Shown here in pieces: positions 17,132-24,882 of a stretch of DNA of 64,000 bases (position 1 is the first letter of the stretch; every line of letters starts with the position of its first letter). Made by a program: the position numbers and the translations under genes. The notes beneath the pieces are model-generated. The model did not search any database. It saw nothing but the letters and a program-made list of their open reading frames with translations, and was not told the DNA's origin. This DNA comes from Fusobacterium massiliense (GTDB lineage Bacteria; Fusobacteriota; Fusobacteriia; Fusobacteriales; Fusobacteriaceae), in contig NZ_LT608327.1 in NCBI RefSeq assembly GCF_900095705.1, forward strand, positions 124,001 to 188,000, given 5' to 3'.

Positions 17132-17160
17132 ATTATAAAAGATTTATTCATTTCTGTCAA
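17132..17160 (-). promoter_or_regulatory. Consensus sigma-70-type promoter reading toward lepA
   Basis: Minus strand TTGACA, 17-base spacer, TATAAT: a perfect consensus match. Transcription would start near 17125 and run through both nested repeat copies before lepA at 16893. Confidence 0.8.
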
Positions 17161-17173
17161 TTTAAGTTATACT

Positions 17174-17965
17174 TTAGTCTCCTAAAATTAAAATTTGAAA
17201 AATTCCAAAAATAATCATAAGAATTGCACCAATAAAAGATAGTATTCTGTGTAGTTTTAAATTTTCACTTTCAACCAAAGTCTTTTTAAAAATATTAGCT
17301 AGAATACCAAAAAATAGTATAACTAAAAAAATTCCTGTTGACATAGAAAGTGTAAATAAAAACATATTATTATTTAAGCCAAAGCTTTCTAGAAATAAAA
17401 GAACTGTCATTACTCCTGGGCAAGGGCATAGACCTAAGGCTATTGAAAATCCTAATATATTTTTTATTTTTGTTTCATGGCAATGCTCACATGTTTTATT
17501 TTTTAAAGTTGAATATATACTATATATACCTATTAAAATTATAAGGATAGAAGCAATAAGCCTTGTTCTATTATCTAAATCATAAAATAATATCATTGAA
17601 GCCTTATCTGATAAACTTATAATAAATTTTATTAAGATATAAGCTGATAAACCTTGTAAATATGCTATCAATATAGAAACTAATAGTAGTTTATAGAAAT
17701 TTAATTCCTCTTTAACAGAATATGTTAATACTAAAGTTTTTCCATGTCCAGGACCAAAAGAGTGGACTATTCCATATAAAAAAGTTAAAAGTAAAAGAGT
17801 ATAATTTAATTTATCTTGATTTTCATCTATTAATTTGCTTATGTTTTCAACTATATCTTGTTGATAAAAAGCAATTTTATACATCATTAAATTAAAATTA
17901 GATAGAACTAGGTACACTAAAGCAATACCTACAATAGCAGTTAAATATTTATATATTTTTTTCAT
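17174..17965 (-). CDS. NicO/RcnA-type nickel/cobalt membrane transporter
   Basis: A 263-residue membrane protein with about six hydrophobic segments. The family signatures are the histidine-rich GIVHSFGPGHGKTLV in the second segment and LGLCPCPGVMTVLL in a later one; a cytoplasmic loop carries CEHCHETK, a plausible metal-binding site. NicO/RcnA proteins export or import Ni2+/Co2+. The DUF1007 gene immediately upstream overlaps it by four bases (ATGA), a frequent pairing for this family. Given the cobalamin genes elsewhere in the window, cobalt is an attractive but unproven substrate. Direction of transport cannot be decided here. Confidence 0.85.
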   Translation of the reverse strand: MKKIYKYLTAIVGIALVYLVLSNFNLMMYKIAFYQQDIVENISKLIDENQDKLNYTLLLLTFLYGIVHSFGPGHGKTLVLTYSVKEELNFYKLLLVSILIAYLQGLSAYILIKFIISLSDKASMILFYDLDNRTRLIASILIILIGIYSIYSTLKNKTCEHCHETKIKNILGFSIALGLCPCPGVMTVLLFLESFGLNNNMFLFTLSMSTGIFLVILFFGILANIFKKTLVESENLKLHRILSFIGAILMIIFGIFQILILGD

Positions 17966-18513
17966 TCAAAATCAACCTCGTATTCATTTGGACTTACTAA
18001 ATTAAAGTAAAATTTAATTTTGTTATTTGTAAAAAAGTTAACCTTAGTTTTTATATTTTTTAAATTATTATCTACATGAAATGATGTTTTATCATAGTCA
18101 TAATTGTAGTAATATTTTGTGTCATAAAGGGCTATTTTTAATTTAGAGCTCTTTGTAATTTTTTGATCTATTGGAACAAAAAAATAGATATCTAAGTTAT
18201 CGTCATCCAATTTGGCTTGTTCAAAAATTATATCATCTTCTTTGTAAGTTTTATTGTTGAATTTTACTCTAATATGCTTAAATAAATACTTTAAAAAGAC
18301 AATATTATCACCTTCAACATTCATATTTTTATCTGGTTTCAAAACTTTTTTGTTAAGTCTTGTGTTCAGTTCATCTAATTTAAGATTTATTTCAAGTCCT
18401 TCAAGTGTATTATTTTCTATTCTTGCATTGATATCTGCATCAAAAAAAACATGAGGATGAGAATAAATATTTAAACTAAATATTAAAAAGAAACATAAAA
18501 ATTTTATTTTCAT
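17962..18513 (-). CDS. DUF1007 family exported protein, partner of the NicO-type transporter
   Basis: A 183-residue protein with an N-terminal signal peptide (KIKFLCFFLIFSLNIYS) followed by HPHVFFDADINARI, the DUF1007 signature in which the first residues of the mature protein supply histidines that may bind metal. The rest is predicted beta-rich (the NNLKNIKTKVNFFTNNKIKFYF end). Its likely place is the periplasm, handing metal to or from the transporter encoded just downstream (ATGA overlap). The function of DUF1007 is not established; the metal role is inferred from this pairing. Start 18513 has only a weak ribosome site. Confidence 0.8.
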   Translation of the reverse strand: MKIKFLCFFLIFSLNIYSHPHVFFDADINARIENNTLEGLEINLKLDELNTRLNKKVLKPDKNMNVEGDNIVFLKYLFKHIRVKFNNKTYKEDDIIFEQAKLDDDNLDIYFFVPIDQKITKSSKLKIALYDTKYYYNYDYDKTSFHVDNNLKNIKTKVNFFTNNKIKFYFNLVSPNEYEVDFE

Positions 18514-18549
18514 AGTGCATCAACTTTCTATTTTATTTTATCTTTTACA

Positions 18550-18578
18550 ATGATACATCTATTTATAGATAATTTCAA
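18550..18578 (-). promoter_or_regulatory. Predicted promoter of the DUF1007-NicO pair
   Basis: Minus strand TTGAAA, 17-base spacer, TATCAT, about 36 bases before the DUF1007 start. Confidence 0.6.
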
Positions 18579-18599
18579 ATTTTTTTATAATTATATTTT

Positions 18600-18721
18600 T
18601 CTATATAAAAATAGTCTCTGACGTCCGTACCAGTTTGAAGAGCCTGTGTTTATTGAGCTCGTAGAACTCATACGGCTGTCAAGAGACTAATTTTGCTATT
18701 TATTTTTATATTTTTTTACAG
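18600..18721 (+). repeat. Palindromic repeat family, copy 12 (core inverted relative to its arm)
   Basis: Core 18614-18687 reads in the forward orientation (GTCTCTGACGTCCG...), but the characteristic arm lies on its right as TAATTTTGCTATTTATTTTT, the reverse complement of the usual left arm. GAC/GTC pairing. Confidence 0.9.
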
Positions 18722-18757
18722 AAAAAAAGGTTGTTACAAATTAAATTGTAACAACCT
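18721..18757 (-). terminator. Rho-independent terminator of hutU
   Basis: Perfect 12-bp stem AGGTTGTTACAA / TTGTAACAACCT with a six-base loop, followed on the minus strand by seven T. Confidence 0.92.
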
Positions 18758-18779
18758 CAATCCTAAAGATTATACTTTT

Positions 18780-20801
18780 TTATTTTTTTAAAGTTTTCTT
18801 TATTAATTCATCATTAACAATGTATGGTAATGTAATATGGTCTGTTCCTTTATTATCTAAGTTGTATTCTACAACAGTTTCGATAGAGTGAGGATTTCTT
18901 GCCCAAGCTCTTCTAGCAACTCCACCCATTACGTCCCAAGGCATTGCTTGCCATAAGATTTCATCTACTCTTTTACTTCCGTCAAGAACCATTCCAAATC
19001 CACCGTTGATAGATTTTCCGATTCCAACTCCTCCACCATTATGAAGAGCTATCATAGTCATACCTCTTGCAGCATTTCCAGCAAAACATTGAGTTGCCAT
19101 ATCTGCCATTATGCTACTTCCGTCTTTAATGTTTGAAGTTTCTCTGAAAGGAGAGTCAGTACCAGACACATCGTGATGGTCTCTACCTAACATTACAGGT
19201 CCAATTTCTCCATTTCTAACCATTTCATTAAATTTAAGAGCTATTCTAGTTCTACTCATTGCATCTTGATAGAATATTCTTGCTTGAGTTCCAACAACAA
19301 GTCCATTCTTGTCAGCATCTTGTATCCATACATAGTTATCTCTATCTTGATATCTTCTGTTAGGGTCAACAAGTTCAAGAGCAGCTTTGTCTGTCTTTAA
19401 TAAATCTTCTTTCTTTCTTGATAGACATACCCATCTGAATGGTCCATATCCATAGTCAAATAATTCAGGTCCTAATATATCTTCAACATATGAAGGGAAT
19501 ATAAATCCTTCTTTATCGTCTACGCCATTTTTAGAAATTTCTTTTATTCCTACATCATAGATAGATTTTAAGAAACTATTTCCATAGTCAAAGAAGTATA
19601 CTCCTCTATCATGTAAAGTTTTGATTGCTTTATAATGTCTTTTTAAACCTTCATTTACTAATTCTCTGAATTTAGCTCTATCAGTTCCAAGAAGTTTAGT
19701 TCTTTCTTCAAAAGAAGTTCCTACTGGGCAATATCCTCCATCATAAACAGCATGACAAGAAGTTTGGTCTGATAATAAATCAATATGTTTATTAAATTCT
19801 ATTGCATATTCTAGTATTTCAACTATATTTCCATGGTATGCTATTGCATAAGGAGTCTTTGAAGAAATTTTTTCTTCTGCAATTTTAAATGCTTCTTCTG
19901 GAGTATTTGCTATTGCATTTACCCAACCTTGTTCAAGTCTTGTATTGATTCTTGATAAGTCAACTTCAGCAACGATTGCAACACCTTTTGCTATTTCACA
20001 AGCTTTACCTTGAGCTCCACTCATTCCTCCAAGTCCTGAAGTTATAAATAATTTTCCTCTTAAATCTCCATCAGCTGGAACTCCACAGAATAATCTTCCT
20101 GCATTTAATATAGTTGAGTAAGTTCCATGAACTATACCTTGAGGACCTATATACATCCAACCACCAGCAGTCATTTGTCCATAGTTTGCAACACCTATTG
20201 CAGCTCCTCTAGCCCAGTCATCATAGTTATCAAATAGACCTACCATAAGTCCATTAGTAATTATAGCTCTCGGAGCATAAGGATTAGATCTAAATAATCC
20301 AGTTGGGTGTCCTGAAGCTACAACTAAAGTTTGATCTTGAGTCATATTTTCAAGGTATTTTTTGATAAGTCTATATTGCATCCAGTTTTGACATACTTGT
20401 CCAGTTTCTCCATAAGTTACTAATTCATAAGGATATAGAGCTATATCAAAATCTAAGTTATTATCTATCATAACTTGCATTGCTTTAGCTTCAGTACATT
20501 TTCCTTTATATTCATCTATTGGTTTTCCATATAGATTTCCTTCTGGTCTAAATCTATATCCATAGATTCTTCCTCTTTCTTCTAATTCTTGCATGAATTC
20601 TGGAGCTAACATTTCATGAAATTCTTCAGGAATATATCTTAAAGCATTTCTTAAAGCTAGTTCTCTATCATGTTCAGATAGTTTTACTATTCTTTTTGGA
20701 GCCCTTCTTATGCTAGGATCCATTTTAGGAATTTCCATTGGGATATCTTCAGCAGTTAATTTTATTGTCATTGCATCATAAATAGTTTTATTACTTAACA
20801 T
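18780..20801 (-). CDS. hutU: Urocanate hydratase (long form)
   Basis: A 673-residue urocanase, the second enzyme of histidine breakdown (urocanate to imidazolone propionate), using tightly bound NAD+ as electrophile. Urocanase sequences are clear: GETGQVCQNWMQYRLIKKYL, VVASGHPTGLF, YIGPQGIVHGTYST, GLGGMSGAQGKA, DQTSCHAVYDGGYCPVG with the active-site Cys region, LGRDHHDVSGTDSPFRET and ALHNGGGVGIG. The chain is about 120 residues longer than the E. coli/Bacillus type and resembles the long form also found in eukaryotes. AGGAGG precedes the start. Transcribed in the same direction as hutH, which lies 366 bases upstream across two structured repeats. Confidence 0.96.
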   Translation of the reverse strand: MLSNKTIYDAMTIKLTAEDIPMEIPKMDPSIRRAPKRIVKLSEHDRELALRNALRYIPEEFHEMLAPEFMQELEERGRIYGYRFRPEGNLYGKPIDEYKGKCTEAKAMQVMIDNNLDFDIALYPYELVTYGETGQVCQNWMQYRLIKKYLENMTQDQTLVVASGHPTGLFRSNPYAPRAIITNGLMVGLFDNYDDWARGAAIGVANYGQMTAGGWMYIGPQGIVHGTYSTILNAGRLFCGVPADGDLRGKLFITSGLGGMSGAQGKACEIAKGVAIVAEVDLSRINTRLEQGWVNAIANTPEEAFKIAEEKISSKTPYAIAYHGNIVEILEYAIEFNKHIDLLSDQTSCHAVYDGGYCPVGTSFEERTKLLGTDRAKFRELVNEGLKRHYKAIKTLHDRGVYFFDYGNSFLKSIYDVGIKEISKNGVDDKEGFIFPSYVEDILGPELFDYGYGPFRWVCLSRKKEDLLKTDKAALELVDPNRRYQDRDNYVWIQDADKNGLVVGTQARIFYQDAMSRTRIALKFNEMVRNGEIGPVMLGRDHHDVSGTDSPFRETSNIKDGSSIMADMATQCFAGNAARGMTMIALHNGGGVGIGKSINGGFGMVLDGSKRVDEILWQAMPWDVMGGVARRAWARNPHSIETVVEYNLDNKGTDHITLPYIVNDELIKKTLKK

Positions 20802-20844
20802 TATTAATTTCCTCCTAATTTTTTTATAAAATTTTAATTTATTG

Positions 20845-21066
20845 ATTTAAAAATAGTTCGTTATAACCAGATTTCTTAACGATTAAAAATCAAGAGTTCG
20901 CTACAAATTTGGCATCAGTAAGAAGCTCTAAATGAACAAGTTCATTAAAAGCTTCTAAGATCGCTAACTTGCTAACAAGTTAGCTCAGACACGCCAAGAT
21001 TTGTTCGGCTAACTCTATTTGATTTTTAATCTAAAATCTGGAAAAATAATTCACTTATTTTTAAAT
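20845..21066. repeat. Large branched palindrome (~222 nt), second repeat-like family, one copy here
   Basis: Nested inverted repeats from outside in: ATTTAAAAATA/TATTTTTAAAT, CCAGATTT/AAATCTGG, GATTAAAAATCAA/TTGATTTTTAATC, AGTT/AACT, ACAAAT/ATTTGT and TTGGC/GCCAA. Inside are two independent hairpins: GAAGCT...AGCTTC enclosing ATGAAC/GTTCAT, and GCTAACTTG/CAAGTTAGC. The predicted fold is one long stem ending in two hairpin branches. No reading frame is evident. It fills most of the hutH-hutU gap. Confidence 0.85.
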
Positions 21067-21078
21067 TATCCAAAAGAT

Positions 21079-21152
21079 AGCCCCGATGTCCGTATTAGTT
21101 CGAAGAGCCTGTGTTTATTGAGCTCGTAGAACTCATACGGCTATCAGGGGCT
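21079..21152 (+). repeat. Palindromic repeat family, copy 13 (GCCCC/GGGGC variant, no arm)
   Basis: Core only. The outer stem is AGCCCC paired with GGGGCT: one base pair shorter than usual on both sides and with two T-A pairs replaced by C-G. GAT/ATC and GTTC/GAAC are kept. The usual A/T-rich arm is not recognisable. Confidence 0.93.
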
Positions 21153-21167
21153 TATAATGTAGTTAAA

Positions 21168-22703
21168 TTAAAATTTTAGTTCTCCTATTGCTTTTTCTAC
21201 ATTATCTACAACTGCATTAGTTTTTATTAAATCTTCAGCAGCATGGATATCTATATACATAGGTCTATCAACACTTACATAAGAAATTAATTCTCTTACT
21301 TTATCATAAGCTACTTTAGTTGCTGGAGATAATTTTTCTTTAGCTCCTTTTAAGTCTATAGCTTGACAAGCAGTAATTAATTCCATTCCTATAACTTTTC
21401 TTACATTTTCAAGTATATCTTTTGATTTTTTAGCAGCTATTGATCCCATAGAAACATGGTCTTCTTGGTTAGCAGAAGTTGGTATTGAGTCAACAGAAGC
21501 TGGATGTGCTAAAACTTTATTTTCTGATACTAATGCAGCTGCACTGTATTGAACTATCATGAATCCAGAATTTAATCCACCTTGTTCAACTAAGAATGCA
21601 GGCAATCCATGGTTGATAGCTGGGTTTACCATTTTTTCTATTCTTCTTTCAGAAACATTTGCCATTTCAGCAAGAGCTATTCCTAAGAAATCAAATGGTA
21701 GTGCCATAGGTTGTCCATGGAAGTTTCCACCAGATATAACTTCGTCAGTATCAACAAATATTAATGGGTTATCTGTTACTGCATTTATTTCTATTTCAAC
21801 TTTTTGTTTTACATATTCTAATGTATCTTTACTTGCACCATGAATTTGAGGTATACATCTTAAAACATATGAATCTTGTACTCTTTCAACACCTTGTTTA
21901 GTAACATTTGTACTTCCTGCTAAAATTCTTCTCATATTTTCAGCTGTATTTATTTGACCAGCATGTCCTCTTACTTCACTTATTCTTGGATCATAAGCAT
22001 CTATAATTCCATGTAATCCTTCCATAGTTAATGATGCTGCAACATCTAAGTGTTTAGATAAATTGATAGCATCGTATAGAACGTGAGCACCTGTTGAAGT
22101 TAATGCTTGAGTTCCGTTTGTAAGAGCTAAACCTTCTTTTGAAGATAGAGCTTCAATTGGTTCTATTCCTGCTTTAGCTAATGCATCTTTAGCTTCTAAC
22201 AATTCACCTTTGTAGAAAGCTTTACCTAATCCAATTAGGACTAAAGACATATGAGCTAGAGGAGATAAATCTCCAGATGATCCAACTGAACCTTTTTCTG
22301 GTATCCAAGGAGTTACTTCTTTATTAAGTAATTCAACTAGTTTTTCAATTACTATTCTTCTTGCCCCTGAGTAACCTTTAGCTAAGTTTACAGCTCTTAA
22401 AAATACTACACCTCTTGCTATATCAATAGACATAGGATTTCCTACACTACAAGAGTGGCTCATTACTATATTTTTTTGTAATTGACCAGTTTGTTCTTTA
22501 GAGATGCTGATTTCAGCAAATTTTCCAAAACCAGTAGTTATTCCATAAGATACTTTTGCCTCATCAACATATTTGTCAACTAAAGCTCTAGCTTTATCAA
22601 TTTTTTCGTAAGCATCTTGAGAAATTTCTACCTTATACCCCCTTCTTGTTACATTGATTAAGTCTTCTAAAGTGATTCTTTTACTACCTAAAACAACTTT
22701 CAT
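21168..22703 (-). CDS. hutH: Histidine ammonia-lyase
   Basis: A 511-residue MIO-dependent lyase that deaminates histidine to urocanate, the first step of histidine fermentation. Family landmarks: YGITTGFGKFA (catalytic Tyr loop), NIVMSHSCSVG, the prosthetic-group loop KGSVGSSGDLSPLAHMS at about 138-153, LTNGTQALTS, QDSYVLRCIPQIHGA and NPLIF. The group-forming triad reads Ser142-Ser143-Gly144, not the usual Ala-Ser-Gly. The start at 22703 is preceded by GGAGG. hutU follows in the same direction; hutI and formimino-transfer genes are outside the window. Confidence 0.95.
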   Translation of the reverse strand: MKVVLGSKRITLEDLINVTRRGYKVEISQDAYEKIDKARALVDKYVDEAKVSYGITTGFGKFAEISISKEQTGQLQKNIVMSHSCSVGNPMSIDIARGVVFLRAVNLAKGYSGARRIVIEKLVELLNKEVTPWIPEKGSVGSSGDLSPLAHMSLVLIGLGKAFYKGELLEAKDALAKAGIEPIEALSSKEGLALTNGTQALTSTGAHVLYDAINLSKHLDVAASLTMEGLHGIIDAYDPRISEVRGHAGQINTAENMRRILAGSTNVTKQGVERVQDSYVLRCIPQIHGASKDTLEYVKQKVEIEINAVTDNPLIFVDTDEVISGGNFHGQPMALPFDFLGIALAEMANVSERRIEKMVNPAINHGLPAFLVEQGGLNSGFMIVQYSAAALVSENKVLAHPASVDSIPTSANQEDHVSMGSIAAKKSKDILENVRKVIGMELITACQAIDLKGAKEKLSPATKVAYDKVRELISYVSVDRPMYIDIHAAEDLIKTNAVVDNVEKAIGELKF

Positions 22704-23024
22704 ATGTACACCTCCATATATAATAAATACTTTTTAAAATGATTTTAATAATTAGTCAAAAAAATTATTCAATAACAATTTCTTCATTTTTAACTATATT
22801 ATTTTTTTCATTATAGAATGTTTTTAAAAAATTTAATAATATATATTATAAATGTTTTTTATATATTAAATATACGATACCGTTACAATTTGTATATAAT
22901 TTTAGTAGTTTGCTAGTATATGAAATTTATATTTTTCTAAATAAATGAAAAATATATATTATTTGCTTTATTAGATAAATAAATGATATAATAAAAGTAA
23001 ATATATTTTATAAGGAGGGTCTTT
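22704..23024. other. Divergent intergenic region between hutH and the ROK-type gene (321 bp)
   Basis: Very A/T-rich with no gene seen. On the hutH side (minus strand) a TTGACT at 22754-22759 could be a -35 element, but the base pattern at the right distance (TAAAAA) is a poor -10. The plus side has a better promoter match (listed separately). I see no riboswitch and no convincing operator palindrome. Confidence 0.5.
22963..22992 (+). promoter_or_regulatory. Predicted promoter of the ROK-type gene
   Basis: TTGCTT, 18-base spacer, TATAAT; ends 32 bases before the start codon. Confidence 0.55.
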
Positions 23025-24143
23025 ATGTATCAAAAAGAAATTAAAGAGAGTAATGAAAATATAATTTTTAACTCAATCTTTTTTACAGAACAATCTTTTT
23101 CTATTCCTGATTTAACTAAAAGAACTAACATGACTTTCCCAACTATAAAAAGAGTTATTAATGAATTTTTAGAAAAAAATATAATTGTCGAATGGAATTT
23201 AAGTAGTGGTGGTATTGGACGAAGAGCTGTTAAATATAAATTTAATCCAGATTTTTGTTATAGTATCGGTGTTAGTATAGATGAAAAAGAACTTAAATTT
23301 ATTTTGATGAATAGTGTAGGGACTATTTTATTATCAGATAAAGTTAAAATAGAAAATGAAGATTTTTTAGTTTTTTTAATTGAAAGTATTAAAAAATTTA
23401 TATCAAAAGCTGATGAAAAGTATATAAAAAAAATCATAGGAATTGGAATTTCTATTCCAGGTATCTATAATAAAGAGAATAATTTTTTAGAATTTTATGG
23501 AGATGTTAGGTATAGCACTGATATTTTAAAAGATATTGGAGATGAGGTTGGTTATCCAGTATGGGCTGAAAATGAAGCAAATATGTCAATATTGGCTGAA
23601 GCTATTATAGGAAAATATAAAGAATTATCAGATTTTACTGTTATTACTATTAATAATAAAGTTACTTGTTCAACGTTTCACAAGTTTGGAGATAAAAGTG
23701 AAGAATATTTCTTTAAAGCGAGTAGAGTTCATTATATGGTTGTTGATTATGAAAATCAAAAAAAAGTTGGAGATTTGATTTCCTTTAAAGTTTTAAAAAA
23801 TAGTATTTTAGAAAATTTTCCTGAAATTACTGATATTGAAGAATTTTTCTCAAATAAAAAATATAGGTACAGTGCTAAGGGTAAAAATATTGTTAATGAT
23901 TATTTAACATATATGGGAATTATTCTTAAAAATTTGATTTTTACTTATAATCCTAAAAAACTTATTGTTTGTGGTGAACTTTCTAAATACTCAAATTATC
24001 TTTTAGAGCAAATGGTAAGAATAGTTTATCCTAAAGATCATATTTTTTATAGAGGAAAAGAAACATTAACATTTTCTAAATTTAAAGGTAATTCAAGTAT
24101 AGTTGGAGCAGCCTTGTTCCCTATTGTAGATAAAATGATGTAA
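23025..24143 (+). CDS. ROK-family (NagC/XylR-like) transcriptional regulator
   Basis: A 372-residue protein with an N-terminal winged-helix region (about 15-65; FSIPDLTKRTNMTFPTIKRVINEFLEKN) followed by a ROK domain: GVSIDEKELKF, GIGISIPGIYN, WAENEANMSILAEA and the late KLIVCGELSK segment. The usual ROK zinc site (GHx..CxCGxxGCxE) is absent; the corresponding part reads HYMVVDYENQKKVGDL, so it is unlikely to be a sugar kinase and probably acts only as a regulator. Divergent from hutH, so control of the hut genes is a plausible guess, not shown. GGAGGG precedes the start; a small unknown gene follows 17 bases later. Confidence 0.78.
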   Translation: MYQKEIKESNENIIFNSIFFTEQSFSIPDLTKRTNMTFPTIKRVINEFLEKNIIVEWNLSSGGIGRRAVKYKFNPDFCYSIGVSIDEKELKFILMNSVGTILLSDKVKIENEDFLVFLIESIKKFISKADEKYIKKIIGIGISIPGIYNKENNFLEFYGDVRYSTDILKDIGDEVGYPVWAENEANMSILAEAIIGKYKELSDFTVITINNKVTCSTFHKFGDKSEEYFFKASRVHYMVVDYENQKKVGDLISFKVLKNSILENFPEITDIEEFFSNKKYRYSAKGKNIVNDYLTYMGIILKNLIFTYNPKKLIVCGELSKYSNYLLEQMVRIVYPKDHIFYRGKETLTFSKFKGNSSIVGAALFPIVDKMM

Positions 24144-24160
24144 TATATTTGGAGGTAAAG

Positions 24161-24580
24161 ATGAATAATAATGAATTTGTAAATAAATACACTTCAGGGG
24201 AATGTCTTTCATTTATTGAATTTCAAGTAATAGCAAAAAAATATAATATATATTTTGAAAAAATTAATAATGAGATAGTTATTTGTTATGACGGAGAAGA
24301 TGACCCTAAGCAAGCTGCTTTTGATTTTTATAAGACTTTTTATCCTGAAACAAAATTAACTCCTGCAACTTTTGATTTAGTTGTACATATAAAAGATTTT
24401 CACTTTAAATTTTTAAGAGATAAGATAAACGAGATTGCTAAAAGTTACGGACTTCCACCTGTTTATAATCAAACATTGTCACTTCAAGAGAATGCTAATT
24501 CTCTTTTAAATACTTTAAAAACTAGATATGCTATTCATAAGAAAGATATTGAGCTGATAAAGTATATTTTGAATCTATAA
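24161..24580 (+). CDS. Conserved hypothetical protein (139 aa)
   Basis: I do not recognise this small soluble protein. It has no signal peptide, membrane segment or enzyme motif. The sequence is acidic-to-neutral with an IVICYDGEDDPKQAAFDF segment and a helical C-terminus. The start is the ATG at 24161, because GGAGG sits six bases upstream; an in-frame TTG at 24149 would overlap the ribosome site. It follows the ROK-type regulator by 17 bases and is closed by a strong terminator, so the two are probably one transcription unit. Confidence 0.6.
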   Translation: MNNNEFVNKYTSGECLSFIEFQVIAKKYNIYFEKINNEIVICYDGEDDPKQAAFDFYKTFYPETKLTPATFDLVVHIKDFHFKFLRDKINEIAKSYGLPPVYNQTLSLQENANSLLNTLKTRYAIHKKDIELIKYILNL

Positions 24581-24610
24581 TATTCATTGAAGTATTGAAT
24601 AATGGAAATA

Positions 24611-24656
24611 AAAAAGCACGATATTTTTATAAAATCTAAATATCGTGCTTTCTTCT
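24611..24656 (+). terminator. Rho-independent terminator after the ROK/139-aa unit
   Basis: Perfect 14-bp stem AAAGCACGATATTT / AAATATCGTGCTTT; the flanking A and T runs would let it work on both strands, although the T tract on the plus side is short (TTTCTTCT). Confidence 0.85.
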
Positions 24657-24657
24657 A

Positions 24658-24740
24658 TAGTAATAAATAGTAAAAATTAGTAATAAATAGTAAAAATTAG
24701 TTTCTGACATCCGTATTAGTTCAGATCCTGTGTTTATTGA
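24658..24740 (+). repeat. Palindromic repeat family, copy 14 (left half only)
   Basis: Starts with an arm in which the 20-base unit 24661-24680 is repeated exactly at 24681-24700. The core begins GTTTCTGACATCCG at 24700 and stops at the apical loop (CTGTGTTTATTGA), where copy 15 begins. Confidence 0.85.
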
Positions 24741-24855
24741 TTTTATAGAGAAATATAAATTTAATATGAAAATTAGTCTCCGATGTCCGTATTACTTTGG
24801 AGAGCATTTCGGTGAGCTCGGAAGAGTCATACAGCTATCAGGAGACTTTATTTAA
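24741..24855 (+). repeat. Palindromic repeat family, copy 15 (subfamily B, complete)
   Basis: Arm from 24741, core 24776-24846. Outer stem GTCTCC/GGAGAC, GAT/ATC, inner stem CTTT/AGAG (one wobble), loop GCATTTCGGTGA. It starts exactly where copy 14 is broken. Confidence 0.92.
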
Positions 24856-24882
24856 TAAATTATAAATTTTGTATAAATATTT

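Noticed and set aside
21559-21843. Open frame of 94 codons opposite hutH
   Set aside because: Shadow of the real gene in an antisense frame; no ribosome site or recognisable protein.
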